DNA of 64,000 nt from Streptomyces sp. S.PB5. GTDB lineage: Bacteria > Actinomycetota > Actinomycetes > Streptomycetales > Streptomycetaceae. The notes beneath the pieces are model-generated. The model was not told the DNA's origin and searched no databases. It saw only the letters and a list, made by a program, of their open reading frames with translations. Every line of letters begins with the position of its first letter. Position 1 is the stretch's first letter. Both the position numbers and the translations under genes were made by a program. This document shows positions 6,153 through 13,460 of the stretch, piece after piece. The stretch is taken from positions 1 through 64,000 of the forward strand of contig NZ_JAQMWP010000009.1 of the NCBI RefSeq assembly GCF_030403745.1, written 5' to 3'.

Positions 6153-8210
6153 ATGGCCCGGACACAGAATCAGATGACCGCGTACTACCCGGACGGCATG
6201 CAGGGCATGGTCGTGGACCCGCATGGCGGGCCGGAGAGCGGCACCGTGCGGGCCTATCTGCTGCACCGGGCCAAGCCGCACCTTCCGCCGTGGCTGGTCT
6301 GGGGCGCCACTGGGGTGGCCGGAGCCCTGGGGCACTGGCGCTGGCCCGACAGCGCCGCCGCTGGCGTCGGCCTGACCCTCACCTCGGTCGCGCTGGCCGG
6401 CGGTACGTGGCTGGCAGGCAAGGCGACCAGCACGCAGCGCCGCATCCACTCGGCTATCACGGTGGCGGCCGGGTCGGCGTGGGTGACCGCCGCCTGCCTG
6501 GCCGGACCTACCGCCGGACCGATTGACGACCTGTACCTGATGGGCGGACCCGCGCTGGCCCTGTCGTGGAACGTGCGCGTAGTCCTGCGGCACAACACCG
6601 AAGGAGTCGCGGGGAGCTCGGACGGTGGCCTGCTGGCCAAGGTCGGGCTCGCGCGGGCGCAGATCGGTGCGGCGAAGGTGGAGCCGAACCGGGTGACGGC
6701 GCCGCTGGCGTTGGAGCCGGGGGAGCAGACCAACGAGGACGTCGCCAAGGCCTTGGCCCGGATCGCTTCCGCGCTGGACCTGCCGCGCTCAGCAGTCCGC
6801 TATACCCCCGACCCCAGTTCCGAACGCCGCGGTGACCTGGTGATCGTGCCGGAAGACATGCTCGCGGAGGTGGTGGAATGGGAGGGCCCGTCGAACCTTG
6901 GCGGCTCGATCGCGGACCCGCTGGTGCTGGGTCGGTACGACGACGGCGCCTCACTGGTCATCTGGCTCCCGGGTGACCCGGACGCGGGCCGCAACTCCAC
7001 GCACGTCCTGGTCGCGGGCGGCACTGGATCGGGCAAGGGCGACACCGCCCTGAACCTGCTCACGGAGGTGCTCTCCCGCCGTGACGTGATCGTGTGGTTC
7101 TCCGACCCCAAGGCATTCCAGGACTTCGCGCCCCTGCGGCCGGGTCTGGACTGGGCTGCGGAGGGCGGCACGCAGACAGAGGTGCTCGTGGCGGCCGTCG
7201 AAGCCGCCATTCCCGCCCGGACCCGCTGGCTGGGTGCCCACGGCTACCGCCAGTGGGTTCCCGAGGCGGCGCAGGTGCAGAACGACGCGGCGCACTCCTG
7301 CCGCAGCGACGGCACCGCGTGCGACTGCGCGGGGATGCCGTTCCTGGTGGCGTGGTTCGAGGAAGCTGCCAACACCCTGCGCGCCATGGGCGACGACGCG
7401 TTCACCGGCATCGCTCAGGAAGCCCGCTCCGCGGGGATCTCGCTGATTGTGTCGTTGCAGCGGCCGTCGTACGACCAGATGTCCACCTCCACCCGCGCCT
7501 CCCTCCCGTCCGTGATCGCACTCGGCTGCGACGCGCGAGACGAGGGTTTCTCGCTCCCTGATGAGGTGCTGGCGGCGGGCGCCCACCCGGGCGCGTGGGG
7601 CAACCGGCGCCCTGGCTACTGCTATGTGGTCTCGCCCGGTATCCCCGAGGACCGTTACCCCTCCCCGGCGCGTACCCGGCGCTTCACCCTCCGCGCCGTG
7701 CCGGTCATGGAACGCCTCGCCGCATGGGCACAAGCCAACGGAGCATCCGCCGACCCGGTCACCGCCGGCGCGGCCTCCGGCGTCGCCGGACGCACTTACA
7801 CCGGCCGTGCCACCCCCGGCGAGGAGCGGGCCGCGCTCACCGTCGTCGACGAGGAGGACGAGATGGACCGCGGCGGACTCCTTGTCGACCCCGAGGATGC
7901 GCACATCGATCCGGAGGAGGAACTGCCGGAGGCGGAGGAGGGCGACGACGCCCCGATCTTCGGGCAGGAGACGGGGCACAAGCCGTCCCCGGAGGAGGCC
8001 CGCCGACTGTTCGCCTCCGCGCTCGCGGAGTTCGAGTCGAACGGACTGATGATCATCGGTCCGAAGGACTTCATGGACTGGTGCGACCGACACCACCTCT
8101 CCCGCTCCTGGGTGTCCCTGCGGCTGAAGGAAGCCGCGGAGGAGGGCCGTCTGGAGGCGACGAACACCACCGGCCGGTGGCGCATCGTCCCCGCCCTCAC
8201 GGCCGCCTGA
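6153..8210 (+). CDS. FtsK/SpoIIIE-type DNA translocase, main conjugation protein (TraB-like)
   Basis: A 685-residue ATPase that would pump double-stranded element DNA between hyphae, the hallmark of Streptomyces conjugation. Two to three N-terminal hydrophobic segments (residues ~48-130) anchor it. Walker A is GGTGSGKG at residues 289-296. A Walker B-like strand, FLVAWFEE, spans residues 397-404, with Glu where FtsK usually has Asp. A conserved LQRPSYDQ stretch follows. After an acidic linker (~565-620), the last ~60 residues look like a winged helix (FMDWCDRHHLSRSWVS ... GRWRIVP) comparable to the FtsK gamma domain that reads DNA motifs. The repeat array directly downstream is its candidate recognition site. 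Confidence 0.85.
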   Translation: MARTQNQMTAYYPDGMQGMVVDPHGGPESGTVRAYLLHRAKPHLPPWLVWGATGVAGALGHWRWPDSAAAGVGLTLTSVALAGGTWLAGKATSTQRRIHSAITVAAGSAWVTAACLAGPTAGPIDDLYLMGGPALALSWNVRVVLRHNTEGVAGSSDGGLLAKVGLARAQIGAAKVEPNRVTAPLALEPGEQTNEDVAKALARIASALDLPRSAVRYTPDPSSERRGDLVIVPEDMLAEVVEWEGPSNLGGSIADPLVLGRYDDGASLVIWLPGDPDAGRNSTHVLVAGGTGSGKGDTALNLLTEVLSRRDVIVWFSDPKAFQDFAPLRPGLDWAAEGGTQTEVLVAAVEAAIPARTRWLGAHGYRQWVPEAAQVQNDAAHSCRSDGTACDCAGMPFLVAWFEEAANTLRAMGDDAFTGIAQEARSAGISLIVSLQRPSYDQMSTSTRASLPSVIALGCDARDEGFSLPDEVLAAGAHPGAWGNRRPGYCYVVSPGIPEDRYPSPARTRRFTLRAVPVMERLAAWAQANGASADPVTAGAASGVAGRTYTGRATPGEERAALTVVDEEDEMDRGGLLVDPEDAHIDPEEELPEAEEGDDAPIFGQETGHKPSPEEARRLFASALAEFESNGLMIIGPKDFMDWCDRHHLSRSWVSLRLKEAAEEGRLEATNTTGRWRIVPALTAA

Positions 8211-8215
8211 CACTC

Positions 8216-8317
8216 GTAACGCGTTACGGCCGCCTAACACCCAAACCCCTAGGCAGGCACGCGTGTTACCCGCCCTAACAGCGGCCGCTCACGCTGCCTA
8301 ACACCAGCATGTAACAC
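8216..8317 (+). repeat. Candidate clt transfer locus: array of (C/G)TAACAC repeats
   Basis: Immediately 3' of the translocase gene lie the palindrome GTAACGCGTTAC (8216-8227) and five related octamers: CCTAACAC at 8233-8240, GGTAACAC on the minus strand at 8263-8270, CCTAACAG at 8274-8281, CCTAACAC at 8297-8304 and TGTAACAC at 8310-8317. In Streptomyces plasmid pSVH1 the TraB winged helix binds 8-bp repeats in clt downstream of traB. Position, repeat length and non-coding setting fit that model. The assignment is inferred. Confidence 0.55.
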
Positions 8318-8326
8318 CCATCCGCA

Positions 8327-8357
8327 CGGGCCCGCACACCTTCGTCGTGCGGGCCCG
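8327..8357 (+). terminator. Hairpin terminator downstream of the clt-like array
   Basis: CGGGCCCGCAC (8327-8337) pairs perfectly with 8347-8357 around a 9-nt loop. It has no T-run. It may end or attenuate transcription of the transfer block before the SpdD-like gene. Confidence 0.55.
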
Positions 8358-8379
8358 CGGCTTACCCGAGGGAGCCCTC

Positions 8380-8688
8380 ATGTCCCACCGTGACCCGCCC
8401 GGGATCATCGCCCCGCACATCCCCGCCGACGCCTACCGCCGCGCCGAAGCCACCGGGCGGCCCGTCGTCATCGTCACGACCGACCCCACCAAGGCCGGCC
8501 TCTCGTGGCCGCGGCTGCTGTACCCGTTCGCGATCGCGGGGGCCGTCGTCGTGGGTGGCTGGGGACTGGTCGTCGCCCTGTGCTGGCTGCTCGACACGGC
8601 CGCGCACACCGCAACCGTCATCGCCGGCGCCGCCGGACCCGTCAGCGTCGGCGGCATTTCTCTCAAGCTCTTCGGCTCCAAGCGCTGA
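8380..8688 (+). CDS. SpdD-like small membrane protein
   Basis: A 102-residue protein with a short hydrophilic N-terminus (HRDPPGIIAPHIPA) and two hydrophobic segments around residues 47-67 (FAIAGAVVVGGWGLVVALCWLL) and 72-92. Size, layout and position between the translocase and ssb fit the SpdD family of plasmid spread proteins. ATG at 8380 follows GAGGGAG by five bases. Upstream extensions run into the 8347-8357 hairpin and are rejected. Confidence 0.55.
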   Translation: MSHRDPPGIIAPHIPADAYRRAEATGRPVVIVTTDPTKAGLSWPRLLYPFAIAGAVVVGGWGLVVALCWLLDTAAHTATVIAGAAGPVSVGGISLKLFGSKR

Positions 8689-8705
8689 GCCGGGAAGGAA
8701 CGTTC

Positions 8706-9140
8706 ATGTCGTTCGGAGAAACCCAGATCACGATCATCGGCAACCTGACCGCCGACCCGGAGCTGAAGTTCACCGACTCCGGCCAGGCGCTGGCCAAGTT
8801 CACCGTCGCCGCCACGCCGCGCACCTTCGACCGCGAGGCGAACCAGTGGAAGGACGGCACGTCCACGTTCTTCCGCTGCGCCGCCTGGCGCTCCCTCGCC
8901 GAACACGTCGCCGAGTCGCTCACCAAGGGCTCGCGCGTGGTGCTGTCTGGCCGTGTCCGCCAGCACAACTGGCAGACCGAGGGAGGCGAGAACCGTTCCA
9001 TGCTCGCAGTCGAGGTCGACGACATCGGCGCCTCGCTCCGCTTCACCACCGTCGCCATCAACGGCAAGACCGGCAGCAAGCCGGACGCCTCCGGCGACCC
9101 GTGGAACACCGCGGGCGGCGGGGAGAAGCCGCCGTTCTAG
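8706..9140 (+). CDS. ssb: Single-stranded DNA-binding protein
   Basis: A 144-residue protein with the SSB OB-fold pattern: ITIIGNLTADPELKF at the start, FTVAATPRTFD, FFRCAAWRSLAEHVAESL, then GSRVVLSGRVRQ and a strand MLAVEVDDIGASLRF. The C-terminal tail is short and ends in EKPPF, a weak version of the acidic DDDIPF tip that recruits partner proteins. It is an element-borne paralogue of the chromosomal SSB and probably protects single strands during element replication. It starts 17 nt after the SpdD-like gene. Confidence 0.85.
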   Translation: MSFGETQITIIGNLTADPELKFTDSGQALAKFTVAATPRTFDREANQWKDGTSTFFRCAAWRSLAEHVAESLTKGSRVVLSGRVRQHNWQTEGGENRSMLAVEVDDIGASLRFTTVAINGKTGSKPDASGDPWNTAGGGEKPPF

Positions 9141-9146
9141 ATACGC

Positions 9147-9214
9147 CCGGGGCGGTCGCCCTCTCGCCAAAGAATCGCGACCGCCCCGGCTCTCCCGTCC
9201 CTTCGACAGAACCG
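9147..9214 (+). repeat. Repeated hairpin leader, copy 2
   Basis: A 13-bp perfect stem (9147-9159 with 9177-9189) encloses a 17-nt loop CCTCTCGCCAAAGAATC. It is followed by the conserved CTCTCCCGTCCCTTCGACAG segment. It lies between ssb and the methyltransferase start. Compared with copy 3 one stem pair differs by a compensatory change (G-C here, A-U there), which supports selection on RNA structure. Confidence 0.75.
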
Positions 9215-9226
9215 GAGACCTCCGGC

Positions 9227-10507
9227 ATGGCTCATCGCACCTCCGCGCCGCCGGAGGGCGGCAACATCAGCCTGTGCACCGGGTCCGGTGCGCTGGACCT
9301 GGCTGTGGAAGCCGTCACCGGCTTACCCACGGTCCTGGTCGGCGAGAAGGACCCGGCGGCCTCCCGCTTGCTCGCCGCCCGCCTGCCCGATGCCCGCAAC
9401 CTGGGTGACATTACGGCCGTCGACTGGCCGGCGCTGGCCGCCTCCGTGCCGCGTCCGGCGGCGCTGACGGCCGGATTTCCCTGCCAGGACATCTCCAATG
9501 CCGGACCTCGGGGAGGGATCGCCGGTGACCGCTCGGGACTCTGGAAAACCATCGCCCACGGAGCCATTCGCCACCTTCGACCCCGACTCGTCTTCCTGGA
9601 AAACGTCGCCGCCCTCCGCTCCCGGGGACTCGACGTCGTCGCCGCCGACCTGGCCGCGCTCGGGTACGACGCGCGGTGGATGTGCCTACGCGCTGGAGAT
9701 CCCGAAGTCGGCGCCTGCCACCGCCGGGACCGCTGGTTCGCCGTCGCGTATCCCGCTGCTGAAGACCCCCACCTCACAGCTCGGCAGGAACGGGGGGCCG
9801 CAGCACCCGGACAAGCGCAGGGCGGGCGGGCACGGGCCGACGCTGGAGGACGAAGTGGTCTTCTTGCTGCCCCCAGCCGAAGCCTGAGGCTGTTGCCCAC
9901 CCCGGCCGCCGCCGATGGCACCGGAGGACCTGGGCTCTCGCCCAAGCGGCAGGGCGGTATGAACCTGCGCACCGCAGTCACGCTGCTGCCCACTCCGGCC
10001 GCGCGGGACTGGAAGTCGGGCGCCTCCAACCTGATCGGCACCAACTCCCGCCCGCTCAACGAAGTGGTCGTCAACCTGCTGCCCACCCCGAAGGCATCCG
10101 ATGGGCCGCACGGCGGACCCAACCAGCGAGACAGCGCCGGAAACTACTACCTTCCCGGCAAGGCCGTGCGGCTCGACGAGCGATGGGTGGCCACCAATGG
10201 CACCGACTACGGCCCCGCCATCCGACGCTGGGAAGCCGTCCTCGGACGCCCCGCGCCGGAACCGACCGAGCCGGGAACCAAGGGCAACCGCCGGCTGTCC
10301 CCGGCGTTCGTGGAATGGATGATGGGCGCCGATCCCAGCTGGGTCACCGGCACGGACCTGGGCCTTTCCCGCTCCGACCAGCTCAAGATCCTCGGCAATG
10401 GCGTGGTCATTCATCAAGCCGTCCTCGCCTACCGGACGCTGCTCGCCGCCGAAACGCTCCAAGCGGCCAACTCCGCCCCGGCGCAACTTGCCCTGGACAT
10501 CGCTTAA
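9227..10507 (+). CDS. C5-cytosine DNA methyltransferase with two compensating frameshifts
   Basis: The open frame encodes 426 residues. Motif I-like SLCTGSGALDLAV, catalytic motif IV GFPCQDIS (the PC nucleophile), motif VI LENV, motif VIII-like HRRDRWF and motif X ILGNGVVIHQAVLAY are all visible. Between ~9748 and ~9887 the coding signal moves to the +1 frame: that frame reads IPLLKTPTSQLGRNGG ... GPTLEDEVVFLLP with 41 of 46 codons ending in G/C. The nominal frame there has about half. The normal frame returns with repeats LLPTPAAADG, LLPTPAARDW and LLPTPKASDG in the target-recognition part. About 45 residues are therefore scrambled. The enzyme may be altered or inactive, or the sequence may contain errors. 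Self-methylation against host restriction is the likely original role. Confidence 0.75.
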   Translation: MAHRTSAPPEGGNISLCTGSGALDLAVEAVTGLPTVLVGEKDPAASRLLAARLPDARNLGDITAVDWPALAASVPRPAALTAGFPCQDISNAGPRGGIAGDRSGLWKTIAHGAIRHLRPRLVFLENVAALRSRGLDVVAADLAALGYDARWMCLRAGDPEVGACHRRDRWFAVAYPAAEDPHLTARQERGAAAPGQAQGGRARADAGGRSGLLAAPSRSLRLLPTPAAADGTGGPGLSPKRQGGMNLRTAVTLLPTPAARDWKSGASNLIGTNSRPLNEVVVNLLPTPKASDGPHGGPNQRDSAGNYYLPGKAVRLDERWVATNGTDYGPAIRRWEAVLGRPAPEPTEPGTKGNRRLSPAFVEWMMGADPSWVTGTDLGLSRSDQLKILGNGVVIHQAVLAYRTLLAAETLQAANSAPAQLALDIA

Positions 10508-10513
10508 AGACGC

Positions 10514-10585
10514 CCGGGACGGTCGCCCTCTCGCCAAAGAATCGCGACCGTCCCGGCTCTCCCGTCCCTTCGACAGAACCGGAGA
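10514..10585 (+). repeat. Repeated hairpin leader, copy 3
   Basis: A 13-bp perfect stem (10514-10526 with 10544-10556) encloses a 17-nt loop identical to copy 2. It is followed by the same CTCTCCCGTCCCTTCGACAG segment and GGAGACC ribosome binding site, ahead of the prim-pol gene. Confidence 0.75.
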
Positions 10586-10593
10586 CCTTCAGC

Positions 10594-11508
10594 ATGCCCC
10601 AAGCCACCCCACCCACGCTGCTCTCCGCAGCGTTAGGAGCAGCCGCGCGCGGCTGGTGCGTTTTCCCCCTGCGTCCGGGCAGCAAGCAACCCGCCCTGCA
10701 CGGCGCCGACCGGTGCCGCACCACCGGCGACTGCGCCAATGGACACCTGAAGTGGGAACAGCGCGCCAGCAACGACCCGCAGCGCATCTCACTGTGCTGG
10801 GAGACGTACCCGGCCAACGTCGCGATCGCGACCGGCCCGTCCGGTCTGGTCGTCGTCGACCTGGACGTGCCCAAGGGGAAGAGCGGGAAGGGCAGTTCGG
10901 ACACGCCTAGCGGCGTGAGCTCCTTCTTGGCGCTCTGCGAGCGCGCCGGACAGCCCTGGCCGTCTACCTACACGGTACGGACGCCTAGTGGCGGCATGCA
11001 CCTGTACTTCACCGCCCCGCCCGGGGCGCGGCTGACCAACACCGCGGGCATGCTCGCGCCGCTGGTCGACACTCGAGCCTGGGGCGGTTACGTCGTCGCT
11101 GCGGGTAGCACCCTGCCTGAAGGTGCCTACGAGATCGCCGCCGTGGATCGGGTGGCCGAACTGCCCGCGTGGCTGCTGAGTCAGCTTCAGCCCTCCACTA
11201 CCGCCCCGCAGGCGCCCGCTCCCCTCATCGTCCCCGGACGGGCCACCCGCCGGGCCTCGGTTGCCCTCGAACGCGAGACTGCTGCCGTCACGGCGACGGG
11301 GGAGGGCGGCCGGAACGCTCGTCTGCTGGCGGGTGCTCGCGCCCTGGGCAGGTTCGTTGCTTGGGGCGAGATCACCCGGGCCGTGGTTGAGGAGGCTTTT
11401 CAGGTGGCGGGGGAGGCGGCCGGATTGCCCGCCGGCGAGTGCCGGACCACCATCCGCAGCGCCCTTGACTGGTCCATCCGCACTGCCCGCCCGCAGGGGG
11501 TCGCATGA
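10594..11508 (+). CDS. Bifunctional DNA primase/polymerase (prim-pol), element replication initiator candidate
   Basis: A 304-residue protein of the archaeo-eukaryotic primase prim-pol type. Visible features are GWCVFPLRPGSKQPA near the start, the strand plus acidic pair GLVVVDLDVPKG (residues ~85-96) as metal ligands, TPSGGMHLYF with the conserved His, and GGYVVAAGS. The C-terminal ~90 residues are helical and basic. AICEs of this class use a prim-pol where pSAM2 uses RepSA. ATG at 10594 follows the copy 3 leader and GGAG. It overlaps the next gene by ATGA. With the DUF3631 ATPase two genes downstream it would form a primase-helicase pair. Confidence 0.8.
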   Translation: MPQATPPTLLSAALGAAARGWCVFPLRPGSKQPALHGADRCRTTGDCANGHLKWEQRASNDPQRISLCWETYPANVAIATGPSGLVVVDLDVPKGKSGKGSSDTPSGVSSFLALCERAGQPWPSTYTVRTPSGGMHLYFTAPPGARLTNTAGMLAPLVDTRAWGGYVVAAGSTLPEGAYEIAAVDRVAELPAWLLSQLQPSTTAPQAPAPLIVPGRATRRASVALERETAAVTATGEGGRNARLLAGARALGRFVAWGEITRAVVEEAFQVAGEAAGLPAGECRTTIRSALDWSIRTARPQGVA

Positions 11509-11867
11509 GCCAGCACCCCCTCCCTGAAAAGCCTCACTCGCTCACGGACAAGGGTTCGCGCCTGATTCCGGGTGTCCCGGGCGGGGGCCGTGGCACGAAG
11601 GGCGACGGCCGTCAGGCCGTCCTTTCAGCCCTTCCCCCCGACCAGCTCCCGAGCGCCCCGTCGCCCGGTGACGGGCGCTTCCCCGTGGCCTGTCTCCACA
11701 TCCGCGCGCCATACGGCGCCACTCCCATGGCCACCTCGAAGTGCCTGTGCGGCAGGGACCGCAGCGCCATCGGCCGCCGGAAGGTGCTCGCCCTGATCGC
11801 CGACCACACGACCCATCGAGACGTCTGCCCGCTCCGCACCACCCAGGAAGGGAGGAACGCCGCATGA
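11505..11867 (+). CDS. Small Cys/His protein between prim-pol and the DUF3631 ATPase
   Basis: A 120-residue protein. Its first ~60 residues are low in complexity, and the second half carries C-x-H, CLC, H-T-T-H and C-P-L positions that could bind one zinc. It overlaps the upstream gene by ATGA and the downstream gene by ATGA (11864-11867), so it is embedded in a coupled replication operon. The family is not recognised. A zinc-stabilised adaptor in element replication is a guess. Confidence 0.5.
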   Translation: MSQHPLPEKPHSLTDKGSRLIPGVPGGGRGTKGDGRQAVLSALPPDQLPSAPSPGDGRFPVACLHIRAPYGATPMATSKCLCGRDRSAIGRRKVLALIADHTTHRDVCPLRTTQEGRNAA

Positions 11868-13066
11868 CCAGCACCAACCCGCCCGCCCCGTCCATCGACG
11901 GTGCCGCGCTGCTCGACGACGTCGAAGCGTTCCACCGCCGGTTCAACATCTTCCCTAGTGAAGCCGCCTACGTGGCCGTGACTCTCTGGGACGCACACGC
12001 CCACCTGCTCGACTGCTTCGACTCCACGCCGCGCATCGCCTTCCTGTCCCCTGAACCGGGGTCGGGTAAGTCCCGCGCGTTGGAGATCGTGGAAACCTTG
12101 GTGCCCAACAAGATGTCTGCGGTGGACGCGTCGACATCTGCGCTCTTCCGCGCGGTGTCCGGCATCGAGGGCGAGCGTCCCACGATCATCTTCGACGAGA
12201 TCGACACCGTATTCGGCCCCAAGGCCGGAGAGAACGAGCAACTCCGCGGTTTCCTCAACGCCGGACACCGGCGAGGGCGGCTCATGTACCGGTGCGTCGG
12301 CGATGGCGCCAACCAGACGGTTCAGGGCTTCCCGTCCTACGCCGCCGTGGCCATGGCCGGACTCGGCTCGCTGCCCGACACAATCCTGACCCGCTCGGTA
12401 ATCGTCCGCATGCGCAAGCGCGCTCCGAACGAGAAAGTCGAGCCCTACCGCGAGCGCATCAACGAGCGGGAAGGGCACGCCCTGCGGGATCGCCTCGCTG
12501 AATGGGCAGACACCATTCGAGAACAAGTCGCCAGCGGGTGGCCTGAGATGCCGGAGGGCATTACGGACCGGCCCGCCGATGTCTGGGAACCCCTGCTCGC
12601 GGTTGCCGACGCAGCCGGCGGCGCGTGGCCAGAGCGCGCCCGCCTCGCCTGCGTGGAGCTGGTCCGTGCGGCGCAGGACAACAGCGAAACGTCCCTCGGG
12701 GTTCGCCTGTTGACCGACCTGCGGGACCACGTGTTCAACGGCGCCGATCGTGCTCCTACGGCGGTCATCCTGGATCGGCTCAACAGCCTTGAAGACGCCC
12801 CCTGGGGTGACCTCAACGGCAGGCCCCTGGACTCCCGGCGGCTCTCGCGCATGCTCAAGGAGTACATGCAGGCGGACAACAAGCCGATCAAGGCCCGCAA
12901 CATGCGGACCGCGGCCGGACTGCTTAAGGGCTACTACGCGGCTGATCTGCGCGACGCGTGGATGCGCTACTGCCCGCCGCCGCTGCCGTCCCTTCCGGTG
13001 TCCGCTACATCCGCTACATCGGCCACGCCCGACGCTGAGCCGCTCCTGACCAGCGTCAACGCTTAG
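11864..13066 (+). CDS. DUF3631 P-loop ATPase (replication helicase-like)
   Basis: A 400-residue protein. Walker A SPEPGSGKS lies at residues ~62-70 and Walker B TIIFDEID at ~107-114. A DUF3631 region of about 170 residues follows (LDDLRDHVFNG-like segment, RLSRMLKEY). Such ATPases accompany prim-pol proteins in AICEs and phage satellites and are thought to act as helicases. The C-terminus contains SATSATSAT, encoded by two tandem iterons that extend into the following gap. It overlaps the preceding gene by 4 nt. Confidence 0.75.
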   Translation: MTSTNPPAPSIDGAALLDDVEAFHRRFNIFPSEAAYVAVTLWDAHAHLLDCFDSTPRIAFLSPEPGSGKSRALEIVETLVPNKMSAVDASTSALFRAVSGIEGERPTIIFDEIDTVFGPKAGENEQLRGFLNAGHRRGRLMYRCVGDGANQTVQGFPSYAAVAMAGLGSLPDTILTRSVIVRMRKRAPNEKVEPYRERINEREGHALRDRLAEWADTIREQVASGWPEMPEGITDRPADVWEPLLAVADAAGGAWPERARLACVELVRAAQDNSETSLGVRLLTDLRDHVFNGADRAPTAVILDRLNSLEDAPWGDLNGRPLDSRRLSRMLKEYMQADNKPIKARNMRTAAGLLKGYYAADLRDAWMRYCPPPLPSLPVSATSATSATPDAEPLLTSVNA

Positions 13067-13223
13067 CAGACCGACCACTTACCAGCCGCTACACCGCCCT
13101 CCCGGGCCGCTACATCCGCTACACCCGGGGCGGTGTGGCCGGCTCTATCCGCTACACGCTACGCATCCGCTACACGAAACAGGCCTCTGACCTGCGATGT
13201 AGCGGATGTAGCGGATGTAGCGG
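13002..13223 (+). repeat. Iteron array CCGCTACA(T/C), candidate origin or Xis/Int control site
   Basis: The 9-mer CCGCTACAT/C occurs in forward orientation at 13002-13010, 13011-13019, 13086-13094, 13107-13115, 13116-13124, 13149-13157 and 13167-13175. It occurs as three contiguous inverted copies ATGTAGCGG at 13197-13205, 13206-13214 and 13215-13223. The first two are inside the end of the DUF3631 gene. The array fills the 202-bp gap before xis. A spaced forward set facing a tandem inverted set looks like an origin for a replication initiator. Control of xis-int is the alternative. Confidence 0.7.
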
Positions 13224-13268
13224 ACCTGGGGGAGGGCAGCCGTAGCCAGCGCGACGAGGAGAGACAGC

Positions 13269-13460
13269 GTGGGCAAGCCGCGCGACGAACTGCTGACCAT
13301 CCCGCAGGTAATCGAAGAGATCGGAGTTCCCCGGGCCACCTTCTACCGGTGGCGCTCCTGCCGGAAAGGGCCGAAATCCATCAAGCTCCCGAGCGGCGCA
13401 GTACGGATTCGTCGTTCTGAACTGGAACGGTGGCTTACCTCGTTGGAGGAAGCTGCGTGA
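13269..13460 (+). CDS. xis: Excisionase (Xis), MerR-like helix-turn-helix
   Basis: A 63-residue protein with the excisionase-type winged helix: LLTIPQVIEEIGVPRATFYRWR, then IKLPSGAVRIRRSELERWL. It would bend DNA at the att sites and direct Int toward excision. The GTG start at 13269 follows GAGGAGA by six bases. Its stop overlaps the integrase GTG start (GTGA), so the two are made together. The iteron array lies directly upstream. Confidence 0.85.
   Translation: MGKPRDELLTIPQVIEEIGVPRATFYRWRSCRKGPKSIKLPSGAVRIRRSELERWLTSLEEAA

Noticed and set aside
9498..9887. Separate 129-residue gene in the +1 frame of the methyltransferase
   Set aside because: Only its last ~46 codons have coding character, and these continue methyltransferase sequence. 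The first part is a shadow of the catalytic motif region. Explained as a frameshifted segment of one gene.
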